In this document: positions 34,943-43,099 of the stretch, one piece after another
Layout: each line of letters begins with the position of its first letter
Numbering within the stretch: position 1 is the first letter of the stretch
DNA from: Anatilimnocola aggregata
Lineage (GTDB): Bacteria; Planctomycetota; Planctomycetia; Pirellulales; Pirellulaceae
DNA: 64,000 bases
Assembly: GCF_007747655.1 (NCBI RefSeq)
Contig: NZ_CP036274.1
Span: 4,402,001-4,466,000 of the forward strand
Direction of reading: 5' to 3'
Notes under the pieces: generated by a model
Database searches by the model: none
What the model saw: the letters and a program-made list of their open reading frames with translations, nothing else
What the model was told of the DNA's origin: nothing
Program-made: the position numbers and the translations under genes

Positions 34943-36019
34943 ATGGATATGCTCGACTTCGGTGGATTGGCCAAAAATGCCCTGGAAGAAGCGCTGCGTG
35001 AGCGGGGGCATGCGAATGTTCTGATTGCCGGGCGAACAGGCGTCGGCAAGAGTACGCTGATTAACAGCGTGTTTCAGGGCAATCTTGCCACCACCGGCCA
35101 AGGCAGGCCCGTTACGCAGGACACGCGCGAAATCACCAAAGAGGGAATACCGCTCTCGATCTTCGATACGCGTGGACTGGAGCTGTCGGACTTCTCCAGC
35201 ACCAAGTCGCTGAAGGCATTCATTACGGAGCGGCGTCGAGATCGCGATGAGAAGAAGCAAATCCATGTCGCGTGGCTTTGTATTGTGGAGGATCTCCGCC
35301 GCGTCGAGCAGGCGGAGACAGATCTCACGGCGATGCTCGCCGAGTTCATGCCAGTCGTCGCCGTCATCACCAAGGCCCGGGCGGATAACGGTTTCCGGGC
35401 TGAGGTGCAACGACTGCTCCCCGCGGCGAAAAACGTTGTTCGAACTCGCTCCATTCCCGAAACATTTGACGATGGTCACACCTTGCCACCGATGGGACTC
35501 GTCGATTTGGTCCAGCTCACGATGGAGTTGTTTCCCGAAGGGCAAAAGCGGGCTTTCGTCGCAGCCCAAAAAGCTGATCTGGCACTCAAGCGGCAACGTT
35601 CTCACTTGATCGTGGCGACTACGGCGTCTTCTGCGGCGGGGATTGGCGCAGTACCCGTGCCCTTCGCCGATGCGGCCATGCTTGTGCCAATGCAGATCGC
35701 CATGGTGGCCGGCATCACCGCCACCTATGGACTCTCTTTTTCCGATGGCTTTCTCAGCACGCTCGTGGCCAGCATGGTCGGCGGAACGGCAGCCACACTG
35801 ACGGGGCGGGCAATCGTGGGTGGTCTGTTGAAGTTCATTCCGGGTGTCGGTTCGGTGGTGGGCGGAGCTATCTCGGCAGCTACCGCGGCTGCGGTAACCA
35901 GCGCCTTTGGCGAGGCCTACATCGCCGCGCTCGATGCTCTGTTCGCCAAGCACTTGGGCGAACCACCCAGCCAACAAGAAGTTCTGGAAGAGGTTCGGCG
36001 GCGCTTTATCGGCAAGTAA
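34943..36019 (+). CDS. Membrane-associated GTPase with DUF697-like C-terminus
   Basis: The 358-residue protein has a GTPase domain with GRTGVGKST (residues 30-38, P-loop), DTRG (75-78, G3) and VVAVITKARADNG (G4-like TKA rather than NKxD). The C-terminal half (about 205-345) has hydrophobic helices with Gly and Ala (TASSAAGIGAVPVPFADAAM, GGLLKFIPGVGSVVGGAISA), as in DUF697 proteins of the YcjF/YcjX-associated kind. Such GTPases work at the inner membrane in stress or vesicle-like processes, and exact roles are unclear. The ATG at 34943 was kept; ATG at 34949 is also possible. It is convergent with tex. Confidence 0.85.
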   Translation: MDMLDFGGLAKNALEEALRERGHANVLIAGRTGVGKSTLINSVFQGNLATTGQGRPVTQDTREITKEGIPLSIFDTRGLELSDFSSTKSLKAFITERRRDRDEKKQIHVAWLCIVEDLRRVEQAETDLTAMLAEFMPVVAVITKARADNGFRAEVQRLLPAAKNVVRTRSIPETFDDGHTLPPMGLVDLVQLTMELFPEGQKRAFVAAQKADLALKRQRSHLIVATTASSAAGIGAVPVPFADAAMLVPMQIAMVAGITATYGLSFSDGFLSTLVASMVGGTAATLTGRAIVGGLLKFIPGVGSVVGGAISAATAAAVTSAFGEAYIAALDALFAKHLGEPPSQQEVLEEVRRRFIGK

Positions 36020-36060
36020 AGCTGCTCGGCGGTTCGTGCTCGTTTGAGTGCCTGACATGT

Positions 36061-38238
36061 TCACATTGCCTGCTTGCGCGAAACGGCAATCCGCTTGCGG
36101 TCGAGATCGACTTCGAGCACTTTCACTCGAACGACGTCGCCGACGGCAACGACTTCGCTGGGGTCTTGAACGAACGTATTGGCAAGTTGCGAAACGTGGA
36201 TGAGCCCATCCTGATGCACGCCAATATCAACGAACGCGCCAAACTTGGTCACGTTGGTAATCACCCCTTCCAAGACCATGCCGACTTTCAAATCTTTCAG
36301 TTCGTTGATTCCCTCGGCGAACTTGGCAACTTTGAATTCGCTGCGCGGATCGCGGCCAGGCTTCGCAAGCTCGGCAAGAATATCCTGCACTGTCGGCAAG
36401 CCGATCTTCTCATCGACAAAGTCCGCAGCTTGCAGGCGAGTCGCGAGCGCTATGTTGCCGACCAGATCTTTCGTAGTAACGCCCAGCTTGGCCGCCATCT
36501 TCTGAACGACGTAGTAACTTTCCGGATGAACGGCCGAGTTGTCGAGCGGCTGATGACCATCGCGAATCCGCAAAAAGCCGGCCGCCTGCTCGAAGGCCTT
36601 GCGCCCCAACTTGGGAACCTTGCCCAACTCTGCGCGCGTTTCGAATCGGCCATTGGCATCGCGGAATTCGACAATTTTCTCTGCCAGCTTGGGTCCGATG
36701 CCGGCGACATGCGCGAGCAACGACGCACTCGCCAGGTTCACATCGACGCCGACCGAGTTCACACACGACTCGACTTCGCGATCGAGACTCTTGCGCAGTA
36801 GGGGCTGGTTCACATCGTGCTGATACTGCCCGACGCCAATCGACTTGGGGTCGATCTTCACGAGCTCGGCGAGGGGATCTTGCAACCGATGGGCAATGCT
36901 GATGGCCCCGCGCACGGTGAGATCAAGATCGGGATACTCGCGCGCGGCGAGCTCACTGGCCGAGTAAATCGAAGCACCAGATTCGCTGACCTTTACCTGC
37001 GTGATCGGGAGACCATTGTCTTTAATGACACCAGCGACAAACGCTTCGGTCTCGCGCGACGCAGTCCCATTGCCAATCGCAATCAGTTTCGCATCGTACT
37101 TGGTGATAAGTGCCAGCAGCGTCTTGCGAGCGCCTGCTAAATCGCTCGTCGGCGGTGTCGGGTAGATGGTGGTGTTCGCAAGGAACTTGCCGGTGCCGTC
37201 GACGACCGCGAGTTTACATCCCGTGCGAAAACCAGGGTCAACTCCAATCGTCATCTGCGGTCCTGCGGGGGCGGCCAGCAGTAACTCGCGCAGATTACTG
37301 GCAAAAACGGCAATCGCTTCTTCATCGGCTTTACTTTTCAGGTTTTCGAACACGGTCGATTCGATAGCCGGTAGGAGCAGCCGTTCATAACAATCTTCGA
37401 CCGTCGTCAGCAACTCGGGATAAAACTCAAATTGTCGATTGTGAGCTAGTTCCGGCTTGATGTTTGCCAGCACGAAATCGTCATCTAGCTGCAAGCTCAC
37501 TTTGAGCAGACCTTCTGCCTCGCCGCGATTCATGGCCAGCAGCCGGTGCGAAGGAACGCGTTTGACGGGCTCGCGATGATCGAAATACATCTCGAACTTG
37601 CTCGCATCCGCTTGCTTGCCGCGTTTAACGCTCGAAGCGATCACCCCCTGTTGGCTGGCATGTTCGATCAGCCACTGACGTAGCGGCGGATGCTGCGACC
37701 ATTGCTCCGCGACAATATCGCACGCCCCTTGCAAAGCGGCTGCCTCATCGGCGACCCCTTTTTCCAGATTGACGTAGGGCTTCAGCACCGCGGCTTTGGA
37801 AAGATTCAGTTTCTCTTGCCGCATTAGCAAGTCGGCCAGCGGTTGCAGGCCGCGCTCGCGCGCGGTAGTCGCCCGGGTTCGCCGTTCTGGCTTGAACGGC
37901 AGGTATAGCGTCTCGAGCAGTTGCCGGTCAAAGCACGACCGAATCTGCTGTTGCAGTTCAGGTGTGAGTTGGCCTTGCTCGTGAATCGTTCTAAGAATCG
38001 TTGTTTTTCGCTGAGCCAGTTCGCGGGCCCTGGCGAGGGCATCTTCGATCTGTCGCAACGCCACTTCATCGAGTCCGCGGGTCGCCTCTTTGCGATAGCG
38101 GGCGATAAACGGAATCGTGTTCCCCTCGTCGAGCAGTTCTACTGCCGCACCGATCTGCTCGACATAAACGCGCAGCGCTGTCGCAATCTCGCGGATCGTC
38201 TGAGCCAGGTCAAAACATTCAAATGATTTCTCGTCCAT
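36061..38238 (-). CDS. tex: Tex family RNA-binding transcription accessory protein
   Basis: The 725-residue protein has the complete Tex layout: an N-terminal helical part (NTIPFIARYRKEATRGLDEV), a YqgF-type RNase H-like fold (TIGVDPGFRTGCKLAVVDGT), helix-hairpin-helix segments (SASLLAHVAGIGPKLAEKIV, LGKVPKLGRKAFEQAAGFLR) and a C-terminal S1 domain (GVITNVTKFGAFVDIGVHQD, GLIHVSQLANTFVQDPSEVV). Tex binds RNA and the transcription machinery in the cytoplasm. Length fits the family and the ATG at 38238 needs no adjustment. It is monocistronic and faces the GTPase gene. Confidence 0.96.
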   Translation of the reverse strand: MDEKSFECFDLAQTIREIATALRVYVEQIGAAVELLDEGNTIPFIARYRKEATRGLDEVALRQIEDALARARELAQRKTTILRTIHEQGQLTPELQQQIRSCFDRQLLETLYLPFKPERRTRATTARERGLQPLADLLMRQEKLNLSKAAVLKPYVNLEKGVADEAAALQGACDIVAEQWSQHPPLRQWLIEHASQQGVIASSVKRGKQADASKFEMYFDHREPVKRVPSHRLLAMNRGEAEGLLKVSLQLDDDFVLANIKPELAHNRQFEFYPELLTTVEDCYERLLLPAIESTVFENLKSKADEEAIAVFASNLRELLLAAPAGPQMTIGVDPGFRTGCKLAVVDGTGKFLANTTIYPTPPTSDLAGARKTLLALITKYDAKLIAIGNGTASRETEAFVAGVIKDNGLPITQVKVSESGASIYSASELAAREYPDLDLTVRGAISIAHRLQDPLAELVKIDPKSIGVGQYQHDVNQPLLRKSLDREVESCVNSVGVDVNLASASLLAHVAGIGPKLAEKIVEFRDANGRFETRAELGKVPKLGRKAFEQAAGFLRIRDGHQPLDNSAVHPESYYVVQKMAAKLGVTTKDLVGNIALATRLQAADFVDEKIGLPTVQDILAELAKPGRDPRSEFKVAKFAEGINELKDLKVGMVLEGVITNVTKFGAFVDIGVHQDGLIHVSQLANTFVQDPSEVVAVGDVVRVKVLEVDLDRKRIAVSRKQAM

Positions 38239-38331
38239 GATGCTTCACAGAGGCGGTTTACGCTTCACTTCAACTCTCGCCAATCACTCGTCGTCGGGTT
38301 CCCAGTAGCGTCTGCAGCCCGCGAGTTTATC

Positions 38332-38348
38332 AACACCCCCCTTTTGCG
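38332..38348. repeat. 17-mer shared with 45002-45018, copy 1
   Basis: AACACCCCCCTTTTGCG occurs here and again at 45002-45018 on the same strand, in the only two intergenic regions above 500 bp. GTTGAAC and GTTCAAT sequences lie nearby in both. The two regions differ otherwise. Confidence 0.6.
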
Positions 38349-38513
38349 TACATCACAGTTAAGCCGTTCCGCGGCAACGAATTGTGTTCAATTTACGAAC
38401 TCTGAAATCATCCTCTTTGTTGATAAACCCCGTTGTTGAACCTTGGCGGCGTACCTCGTCGCCAAGAGTGCATTCCAGTACCAATTCACGCTGGCAGGAT
38501 GAATTTGCTACTT

Positions 38514-38605
38514 AGCCCGACGCGTCAGCGAGGGAGCTATTCTGATATCGCGTTCCGCTGCGAGGAACGGTTGCATTCGATTTCCCCTCGCTGACGCGTC
38601 CGGCT
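38514..38605. repeat. Long inverted repeat with 21-nt arms
   Basis: The left arm (38514-38534, core CGACGCGTCAGCGAGGG) pairs with the right arm (38585-38605, core CCCTCGCTGACGCGTC) over 21 positions with one mismatch (at the GG/CG step near the outer end). About 50 bp lie between the arms. The core CCCTCGCTGACGCGTC is familiar, from memory, as a dispersed planctomycete intergenic repeat. Confidence 0.65.
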
Positions 38606-38790
38606 GTTTGCAGTTGCCCCCGCACAAGCAGGTTCCTTCCACCACATTGTCAAAATAGCCAACTAAATTATTACTACTTAGTGAATATGTGTCAATCAAA
38701 TGTCGCCAAGATTTGCCGTGCTGTTTTGCCCCAGGGGATTCTGGCAAATTGGCAAATCCTTCCTGCGAATTTCGTGGAGACACTCTATCT

Positions 38791-38807
38791 AGGGGCGACA
38801 CGCCCCT
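38791..38807. repeat. Compact GC hairpin
   Basis: AGGGGCG (38791-38797) and CGCCCCT (38801-38807) form a perfect seven-pair stem around ACA, followed by two T residues. It lies 61 bases before the start of the DUF6585-like gene, in its probable leader, so it could be an attenuator-like element or another dispersed repeat. Confidence 0.45.
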
Positions 38808-38868
38808 TTGCACGCTACCATAGTGGGGGTAATCGGATTTCCTGCCAACTTAGCCCTGCCAACCTGCG

Positions 38869-39702
38869 ATGTCGAGAAGTCCCATGCAACCTACGACCGA
38901 GTTAGGAAAGAGCCTGTCCAAACACATCAGCTCCAAGGGAGAGTTGATTCGCGCGATCCTCTGGTTCTGCGGGGCACTAGTCCTGGGGATCGGCGGTACG
39001 CTGCTCCTTTTGCTGCTCAACTCCCAAGGGAATCGCGGCATGCTCTTGCTGCTGGGGCTGGGAGCGACCGCGCTTGCCGTGGGAACGACCCTCCTGTGGC
39101 TGATCCCGGCGTTTCGTCGTTATGGGCAGTTTGTCGAACTGTACGAGCGGGGGATCGTCCTCACGCGCCGCGGCCAACAGCAGTCGCTGGCCTTTACAGA
39201 CGTGAAGCAAGTGTCGGAAGACATTCAATCGAACCGCCAAACGCCAGGCGCGACAAGCAATACGACGATCGAACTTACGCCCAACACAGGCCCGCCCATC
39301 GTGCTGGCTGCGGGTTCTTTTTCGGACTTTGGCATTCTGCGCGACGCGATCCTGACGGGGGTCACCAAGGCGATGATTCCCCGGCTGGTCCAAATCCTTT
39401 ATCAAGGGGGGAGCGAACGCGTGGGGCTTGTGAATCTGACGCGCGACGGCATCCTGCTTGATAAAACCAAGGGAGGCAAAGGCCTGCTCTTGAATTGGGA
39501 GAGTCTCGAAGGGGTCGATCTCGATTCGCAAACGGGGCATGTACTGTTGCAGACGTCCATCGGCGTGATCGACACCCAGGCTTGGATGCAGGCGATTCCA
39601 CACTGGTTCTTCTTGCCGATCCTGGCCAAAGCAATGCGGCAGCGACTGGCGATGCCGGTGCCAGCTCCTGCAGCACGTAAGGCGTCGCCGCCGAAGGCCT
39701 GA
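38869..39702 (+). CDS. DUF6585-like membrane protein of unknown function
   Basis: The 277-residue protein has a hydrophobic hairpin of two membrane helices (about 28-50 and 57-85: AILWFCGALVLGIGGTLLLL, GMLLLLGLGATALAVGTTLL) and a soluble C-terminal part with PH-like beta content: QFVELYERGIVLTRRGQQQS and VGLVNLTRDGILLDKTKGGK. From memory this resembles DUF6585 proteins. Function is unknown. The ATG at 38869 was used; ATG at 38884 is an alternative. It ends 35 bp from the convergent MATE gene, so it is not part of that operon. Confidence 0.65.
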   Translation: MSRSPMQPTTELGKSLSKHISSKGELIRAILWFCGALVLGIGGTLLLLLLNSQGNRGMLLLLGLGATALAVGTTLLWLIPAFRRYGQFVELYERGIVLTRRGQQQSLAFTDVKQVSEDIQSNRQTPGATSNTTIELTPNTGPPIVLAAGSFSDFGILRDAILTGVTKAMIPRLVQILYQGGSERVGLVNLTRDGILLDKTKGGKGLLLNWESLEGVDLDSQTGHVLLQTSIGVIDTQAWMQAIPHWFFLPILAKAMRQRLAMPVPAPAARKASPPKA

Positions 39703-39737
39703 GCGCGGCCCCTGCTCAGCTTCAATGTTGCTGAGCT

Positions 39738-41144
39738 TCAGACGTTCACATGTTGCCACTTGCCGCCGGCAAAGCGAGCCGAAATGAGCACGCTGCGGAC
39801 GGCGACATCTGCGACCATTGCAATCCAAGCGCCCTGCGCTCCCCAACCGAAGCCAGGAATCTCGAGATCGGAAAAAGGGAGCGGGATCGAGCTGAGCCCT
39901 AGCCAGGCAGCACCGGGCAAACGAATGCAGATGAGACCTGCCAGAGTTGTCAGAAAGGGCCAGGTAGTATCGCCAGCGCCGCGCAGTGCGCCACTCGTCA
40001 CTTGCAGGACGGCGAGGAACGGACAAGAGATGGCGACGATTCTTAGTAGTTCTCCCGTCAGGTGCGTCGTCTTGCCTGGTTCGCGGGCAAAGATCACTGC
40101 CAGTTGCTCACCATGGGTAAAGAAGAAGAATCCCGCGGTACACATCGTGGCCATTGCCAGGCCCGTCGCCACGAGCGTGCTACGAACCGCGCGTGCGGGG
40201 TTTTGTGCCCCCAGCGATTGTCCACACATGGTGGCCGCCGCAACTTGAAACGCAGAACCGGCCAGATACGACATGGCCTCGATTTGCACACCTAGCCCGT
40301 GCGCCGCCTGAGCTGTTTTGCCAAAGCTGTAAATGATGCCGGCATAAATCAGATGGCAGACAATGACCGCCAGCAGATCGAAGCCCGCCGGCAAGCCGAT
40401 GCGCAGAATGCGCCGCATCGTCGGAATATCAAACTTTTCCCATTGCCAGGCGAGCGCAATGCCGCCGCGCCCGCGCAGCAAGATAACGAGCAGCACCGTA
40501 GCGCCGACAATGTGGCCGCACAAAGTCCCGATCGCCAAACCTTCCCAACCCAAATGTGGAAACGGTCCCCAACCGGTAACGAGGGCGGCACTCAGCAGGC
40601 AATTCGTCAGGTTTACTAGCACTCGGGCCTGCAAGCCGCTGACAGTATCTCCCGAGCCGCGCAAGCAAGCGGTGGCGATCTGCTCGAACATGATGAATGG
40701 CACGGCCCACGCGAGGATGACCAGGTATCGCTCGGCAAGTTCGGCAGTCAGGTCGGTGAAATTCATCGCCCGAATGAACGTCGGTCCGCCCCCAAAGCAG
40801 ACTGCCATAACCAGCAGCGTAAGGAACAGGCCCAGCAAGATCGCCTGGCGCGTGACGTGCAGTGCTTGCTCACGATTGCCTGCACCGATAAAACGCGCTA
40901 CGAGTGCCGTCGCCCCGATCCCCACAAACGAGAAGAAACTGGGGATCAACCACATGACGTAAGCGAGCAGGCCCATGGCAGCCAGCGGTTCTTCACCAAC
41001 CAGAAAGTTGCCCGCCAGATACCAGTCAGTCAGACCGACGAGCAGATTCAACGACTCTTCGGCCAGCACCGGCAGGGCCAGCATCAACACGGGGCGCAGC
41101 ACGCCGCCGCTGTTCAAGAGAGGTGGAGAGTCCGTGGCGTTCAT
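39738..41144 (-). CDS. MATE family efflux transporter
   Basis: The 468-residue protein has about 12 membrane helices in two similar halves: RPVLMLALPVLAEESLNLLV (first helix with the family's PxxxE pattern), GLTDWYLAGNFLVGEEPLAA, FFSFVGIGATALVARFIGAG, and in the second half GVQIEAMSYLAGSAFQVAAA and TSGALRGAGDTTWPFLT. MATE proteins export drugs or metabolites in exchange for Na+ or H+. Substrate is unknown. The start ATG at 41144 overlaps the stop of the methyltransferase gene (ATGA), which indicates translational coupling; the longer frame from 41183 was rejected. It is the last of three co-directional genes. Confidence 0.93.
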   Translation of the reverse strand: MNATDSPPLLNSGGVLRPVLMLALPVLAEESLNLLVGLTDWYLAGNFLVGEEPLAAMGLLAYVMWLIPSFFSFVGIGATALVARFIGAGNREQALHVTRQAILLGLFLTLLVMAVCFGGGPTFIRAMNFTDLTAELAERYLVILAWAVPFIMFEQIATACLRGSGDTVSGLQARVLVNLTNCLLSAALVTGWGPFPHLGWEGLAIGTLCGHIVGATVLLVILLRGRGGIALAWQWEKFDIPTMRRILRIGLPAGFDLLAVIVCHLIYAGIIYSFGKTAQAAHGLGVQIEAMSYLAGSAFQVAAATMCGQSLGAQNPARAVRSTLVATGLAMATMCTAGFFFFTHGEQLAVIFAREPGKTTHLTGELLRIVAISCPFLAVLQVTSGALRGAGDTTWPFLTTLAGLICIRLPGAAWLGLSSIPLPFSDLEIPGFGWGAQGAWIAMVADVAVRSVLISARFAGGKWQHVNV

Positions 41145-41893
41145 TTCACGCCACGCAAGATCGACCACAACTCGCAGTGCCAAGGAACATCGGCCCGGCG
41201 AAAACCGGCGGCAAGGAAGTAATCAAGTTGGGTTGCGGCCGTTTCGTGGCAATCGTCACCACTGTTTTTCGGCTCGCCAAAGCGGACTACGTTCCGCTCG
41301 ATCCAGCCTTGCGCAGCGGGATGAAAGCCCGTGGGAATAGCGCCACTTGCCATTCCTGCCCGCATGAACTGGGCCCAGCGCTCCATTGTGGCCTGGTACT
41401 CGGCGTCGTCTTCAGGGCGCACTTCGTCCCCATTCAAGAACAGCCCACCTGTTGCAAGTGTGCCTGCAACCTGCTGATAAAGTGCCTGCTTCTCGCCCGG
41501 ATCGAGATGATGAATGGCCGAAGTGCTGACAAGGGCATTTGGTTGTTGGGCAAGCTTCGCGGGCCAGTCTTCTTGCAACCGACTCACGACAAATTCGACG
41601 CGCCCACCAAATGGCGCCAGACGACGTTCGGCGATCGCCAGGAAAGCTTCGGATTGATCGACGATGGTTGCCGTTGCTGCTGGCAATATTTTGAGGATGC
41701 GTTCGAGCAGCCGGCCAGATCCGCCACCCAGATCGACAATGTGCAAGGGCTCACTCGTCGGCCGCCCTGCTGCCAGGTCGCCGAGGATGCCGACGATTCC
41801 ATCTTGCACTTGCACGTAGTACGGATGAATCTGCGGCGCGGCAGCATCGTAGCCTTCTGCGAACGAAGAGGTGTTCCAGCGATACTCGGGCAT
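41141..41893 (-). CDS. Class I SAM-dependent methyltransferase
   Basis: The 250-residue protein has motif I IVDLGGGSGRLLERIL, the acidic strand end IVDQSEAFLAIAERR, and LVSTSAIHHLDPGEKQALYQ as motif IV with the post-motif helix. The N-terminus (YRWNTSSFAEGYDAAAPQIH) resembles small-molecule methyltransferases. Methyl acceptor unknown. The ATG at 41893 leaves a 10-bp gap to the YgfZ gene, and the stop overlaps the MATE start. The order YgfZ-methyltransferase-MATE suggests one transcript; a shared pathway is not evident. Confidence 0.9.
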   Translation of the reverse strand: MPEYRWNTSSFAEGYDAAAPQIHPYYVQVQDGIVGILGDLAAGRPTSEPLHIVDLGGGSGRLLERILKILPAATATIVDQSEAFLAIAERRLAPFGGRVEFVVSRLQEDWPAKLAQQPNALVSTSAIHHLDPGEKQALYQQVAGTLATGGLFLNGDEVRPEDDAEYQATMERWAQFMRAGMASGAIPTGFHPAAQGWIERNVVRFGEPKNSGDDCHETAATQLDYFLAAGFRRADVPWHCELWSILRGVK

Positions 41894-41903
41894 GAGCTTC
41901 CTC

Positions 41904-42881
41904 TTAGTTTTGAAGCGGCAACGCGATGACTTCGGCTTCCCCACTGGCCAACGTCAGTTTCTTACCCGGCGAGGCATGGATAGTGCGCACATAAGCGAGG
42001 GCCAGATCGGCTCCCAGGTTCGGCGAATAGCCAATCGATGTAATTTGCGCCAGCTTTTTCTCACCTTGCAGGATGGTGGCACCAGCAGCCAAGCCATGAT
42101 TGGCCGGCAACTTCAGGCCGGTGAGGACTCGATTTACGTGGCCAAGTGCATCGAGCCGGGCTATGGTTTCCTGCCCCAGGTAGCAGCCCTTGGTGAAGCT
42201 AATAGCCTGGGTATTTCGCTGCACTTCTTGCGGCAGATTCTCTTCGCTGATATCGGTGCCGAATATCGGATAGCCCGCTTCGAGGCGGGCCAATTCAAAA
42301 GCTGCTTCGCTGCACACTTTCGCACCGGCAGCGACAATTGCCCGCTGAACGACTTCGCGCGCGGTCGCTGGCACACTGAACAGAAAATTGGGAACGCGGA
42401 GCAAATCGACCGTACGCAGCGAGACTTCTTCTCCCCCGATGCTTACCTTCGCATGGCTCAGCCGCTCCGCCGCGGGAGCGATGTTTAGTTTTTGCAGTAC
42501 AGCGGCGGAAGTCGGCCCCGCCAACAAAAACTCCGCGTGATCGGTCGATAGGTCGCGGAACTCGACTCGTTCGGAAATGACAAACCGATCGAGATGCACA
42601 ATGAGTTTCTCGGCTTGCCCCGGCGCACCATCGAGCAGCAGACGGTCGGCATCGCAAAAGACGAGCACATGCCCGGCAACTTTTCCTTGGTGGTTGGTAA
42701 TGAACGCTTCGCAGCCCATGCCTGTCTGCAGCTTCTTAATGTCGCCGGTGCAGAAGGCTTGCAGGAAAGTGGCTCGATCTTCGCCACTGAGCGCTAGCTG
42801 AGTTCGAGGCAAGCTGACGAGGCCAGCGCCGGTCGTCAGAATTTGATAATCGGCCAGTTGTTCGGCAGTCGGTGCGGTCAT
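41904..42881 (-). CDS. ygfZ: YgfZ/GcvT-like folate-binding protein
   Basis: The 325-residue protein belongs to the YgfZ branch of the GcvT fold, which binds tetrahydrofolate and supports Fe-S cluster assembly and tRNA modification. The diagnostic KGCYLGQETIAR motif near residue 235, with its reactive Cys, is intact. The N-terminal LSGEDRATFLQAFCTGDIKK and LEAGYPIFGTDISEENLPQE also fit. The ATG at 42881 has no competing start. It is the first gene of the leftward YgfZ-methyltransferase-MATE unit. A terminator-like hairpin at 43025 lies upstream, from the preceding gene. Confidence 0.92.
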   Translation of the reverse strand: MTAPTAEQLADYQILTTGAGLVSLPRTQLALSGEDRATFLQAFCTGDIKKLQTGMGCEAFITNHQGKVAGHVLVFCDADRLLLDGAPGQAEKLIVHLDRFVISERVEFRDLSTDHAEFLLAGPTSAAVLQKLNIAPAAERLSHAKVSIGGEEVSLRTVDLLRVPNFLFSVPATAREVVQRAIVAAGAKVCSEAAFELARLEAGYPIFGTDISEENLPQEVQRNTQAISFTKGCYLGQETIARLDALGHVNRVLTGLKLPANHGLAAGATILQGEKKLAQITSIGYSPNLGADLALAYVRTIHASPGKKLTLASGEAEVIALPLQN

Positions 42882-43024
42882 TGCGGAAAATATGCCAAGC
42901 GAGTTGCCAGCATCCAGTTCGGGAGAGAATGAATCAGGTTCTCCATTATGGGCCTTGCTACGATGGCGAACAGGCGGGCAGGCAGAACGAATATGGCGAG
43001 GCCCATCTGGCGCGCAACAGAGAA

Positions 43025-43049
43025 GGCCGGGCGATTAGACCGCCCGGCC
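43025..43049 (-). terminator. Terminator hairpin after the coiled-coil membrane protein gene
   Basis: GGCCGGGCG (43025-43033) and CGCCCGGCC (43041-43049) form a perfect nine-pair stem with a seven-base loop. Read on the minus strand it is 50 bases after the stop at 43100 and is followed by TTCTCTGTT, a weak T-rich tract. It should end that transcript before the YgfZ unit. Confidence 0.75.
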
Positions 43050-43099
43050 CTGTTGTGAAGTCAAGTTGTTATTCAGGTCGCTTTCGCAACCTCCATGCA

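Larger units (their letters stand above)
38239..38868. other. Repeat-rich intergenic region upstream of tex and the DUF6585-like gene
   Basis: This 630-bp spacer separates divergent genes and contains three repeat features: a 17-mer AACACCCCCCTTTTGCG (38332-38348) that recurs at 45002, a long inverted repeat (38514-38605) and a compact hairpin (38791-38807). GTTCAA and TTGAAC half-sites lie at about 38387 and 38435. The open frame at 38508-38813 on the minus strand consists mostly of the inverted repeat and is not a believable gene. No RNA gene was recognised. Confidence 0.5.

Noticed and set aside
38508-38813. 101-codon minus-strand open frame
   Set aside because: It largely encodes the arms of an inverted repeat and a hairpin, so it is a repeat artefact.
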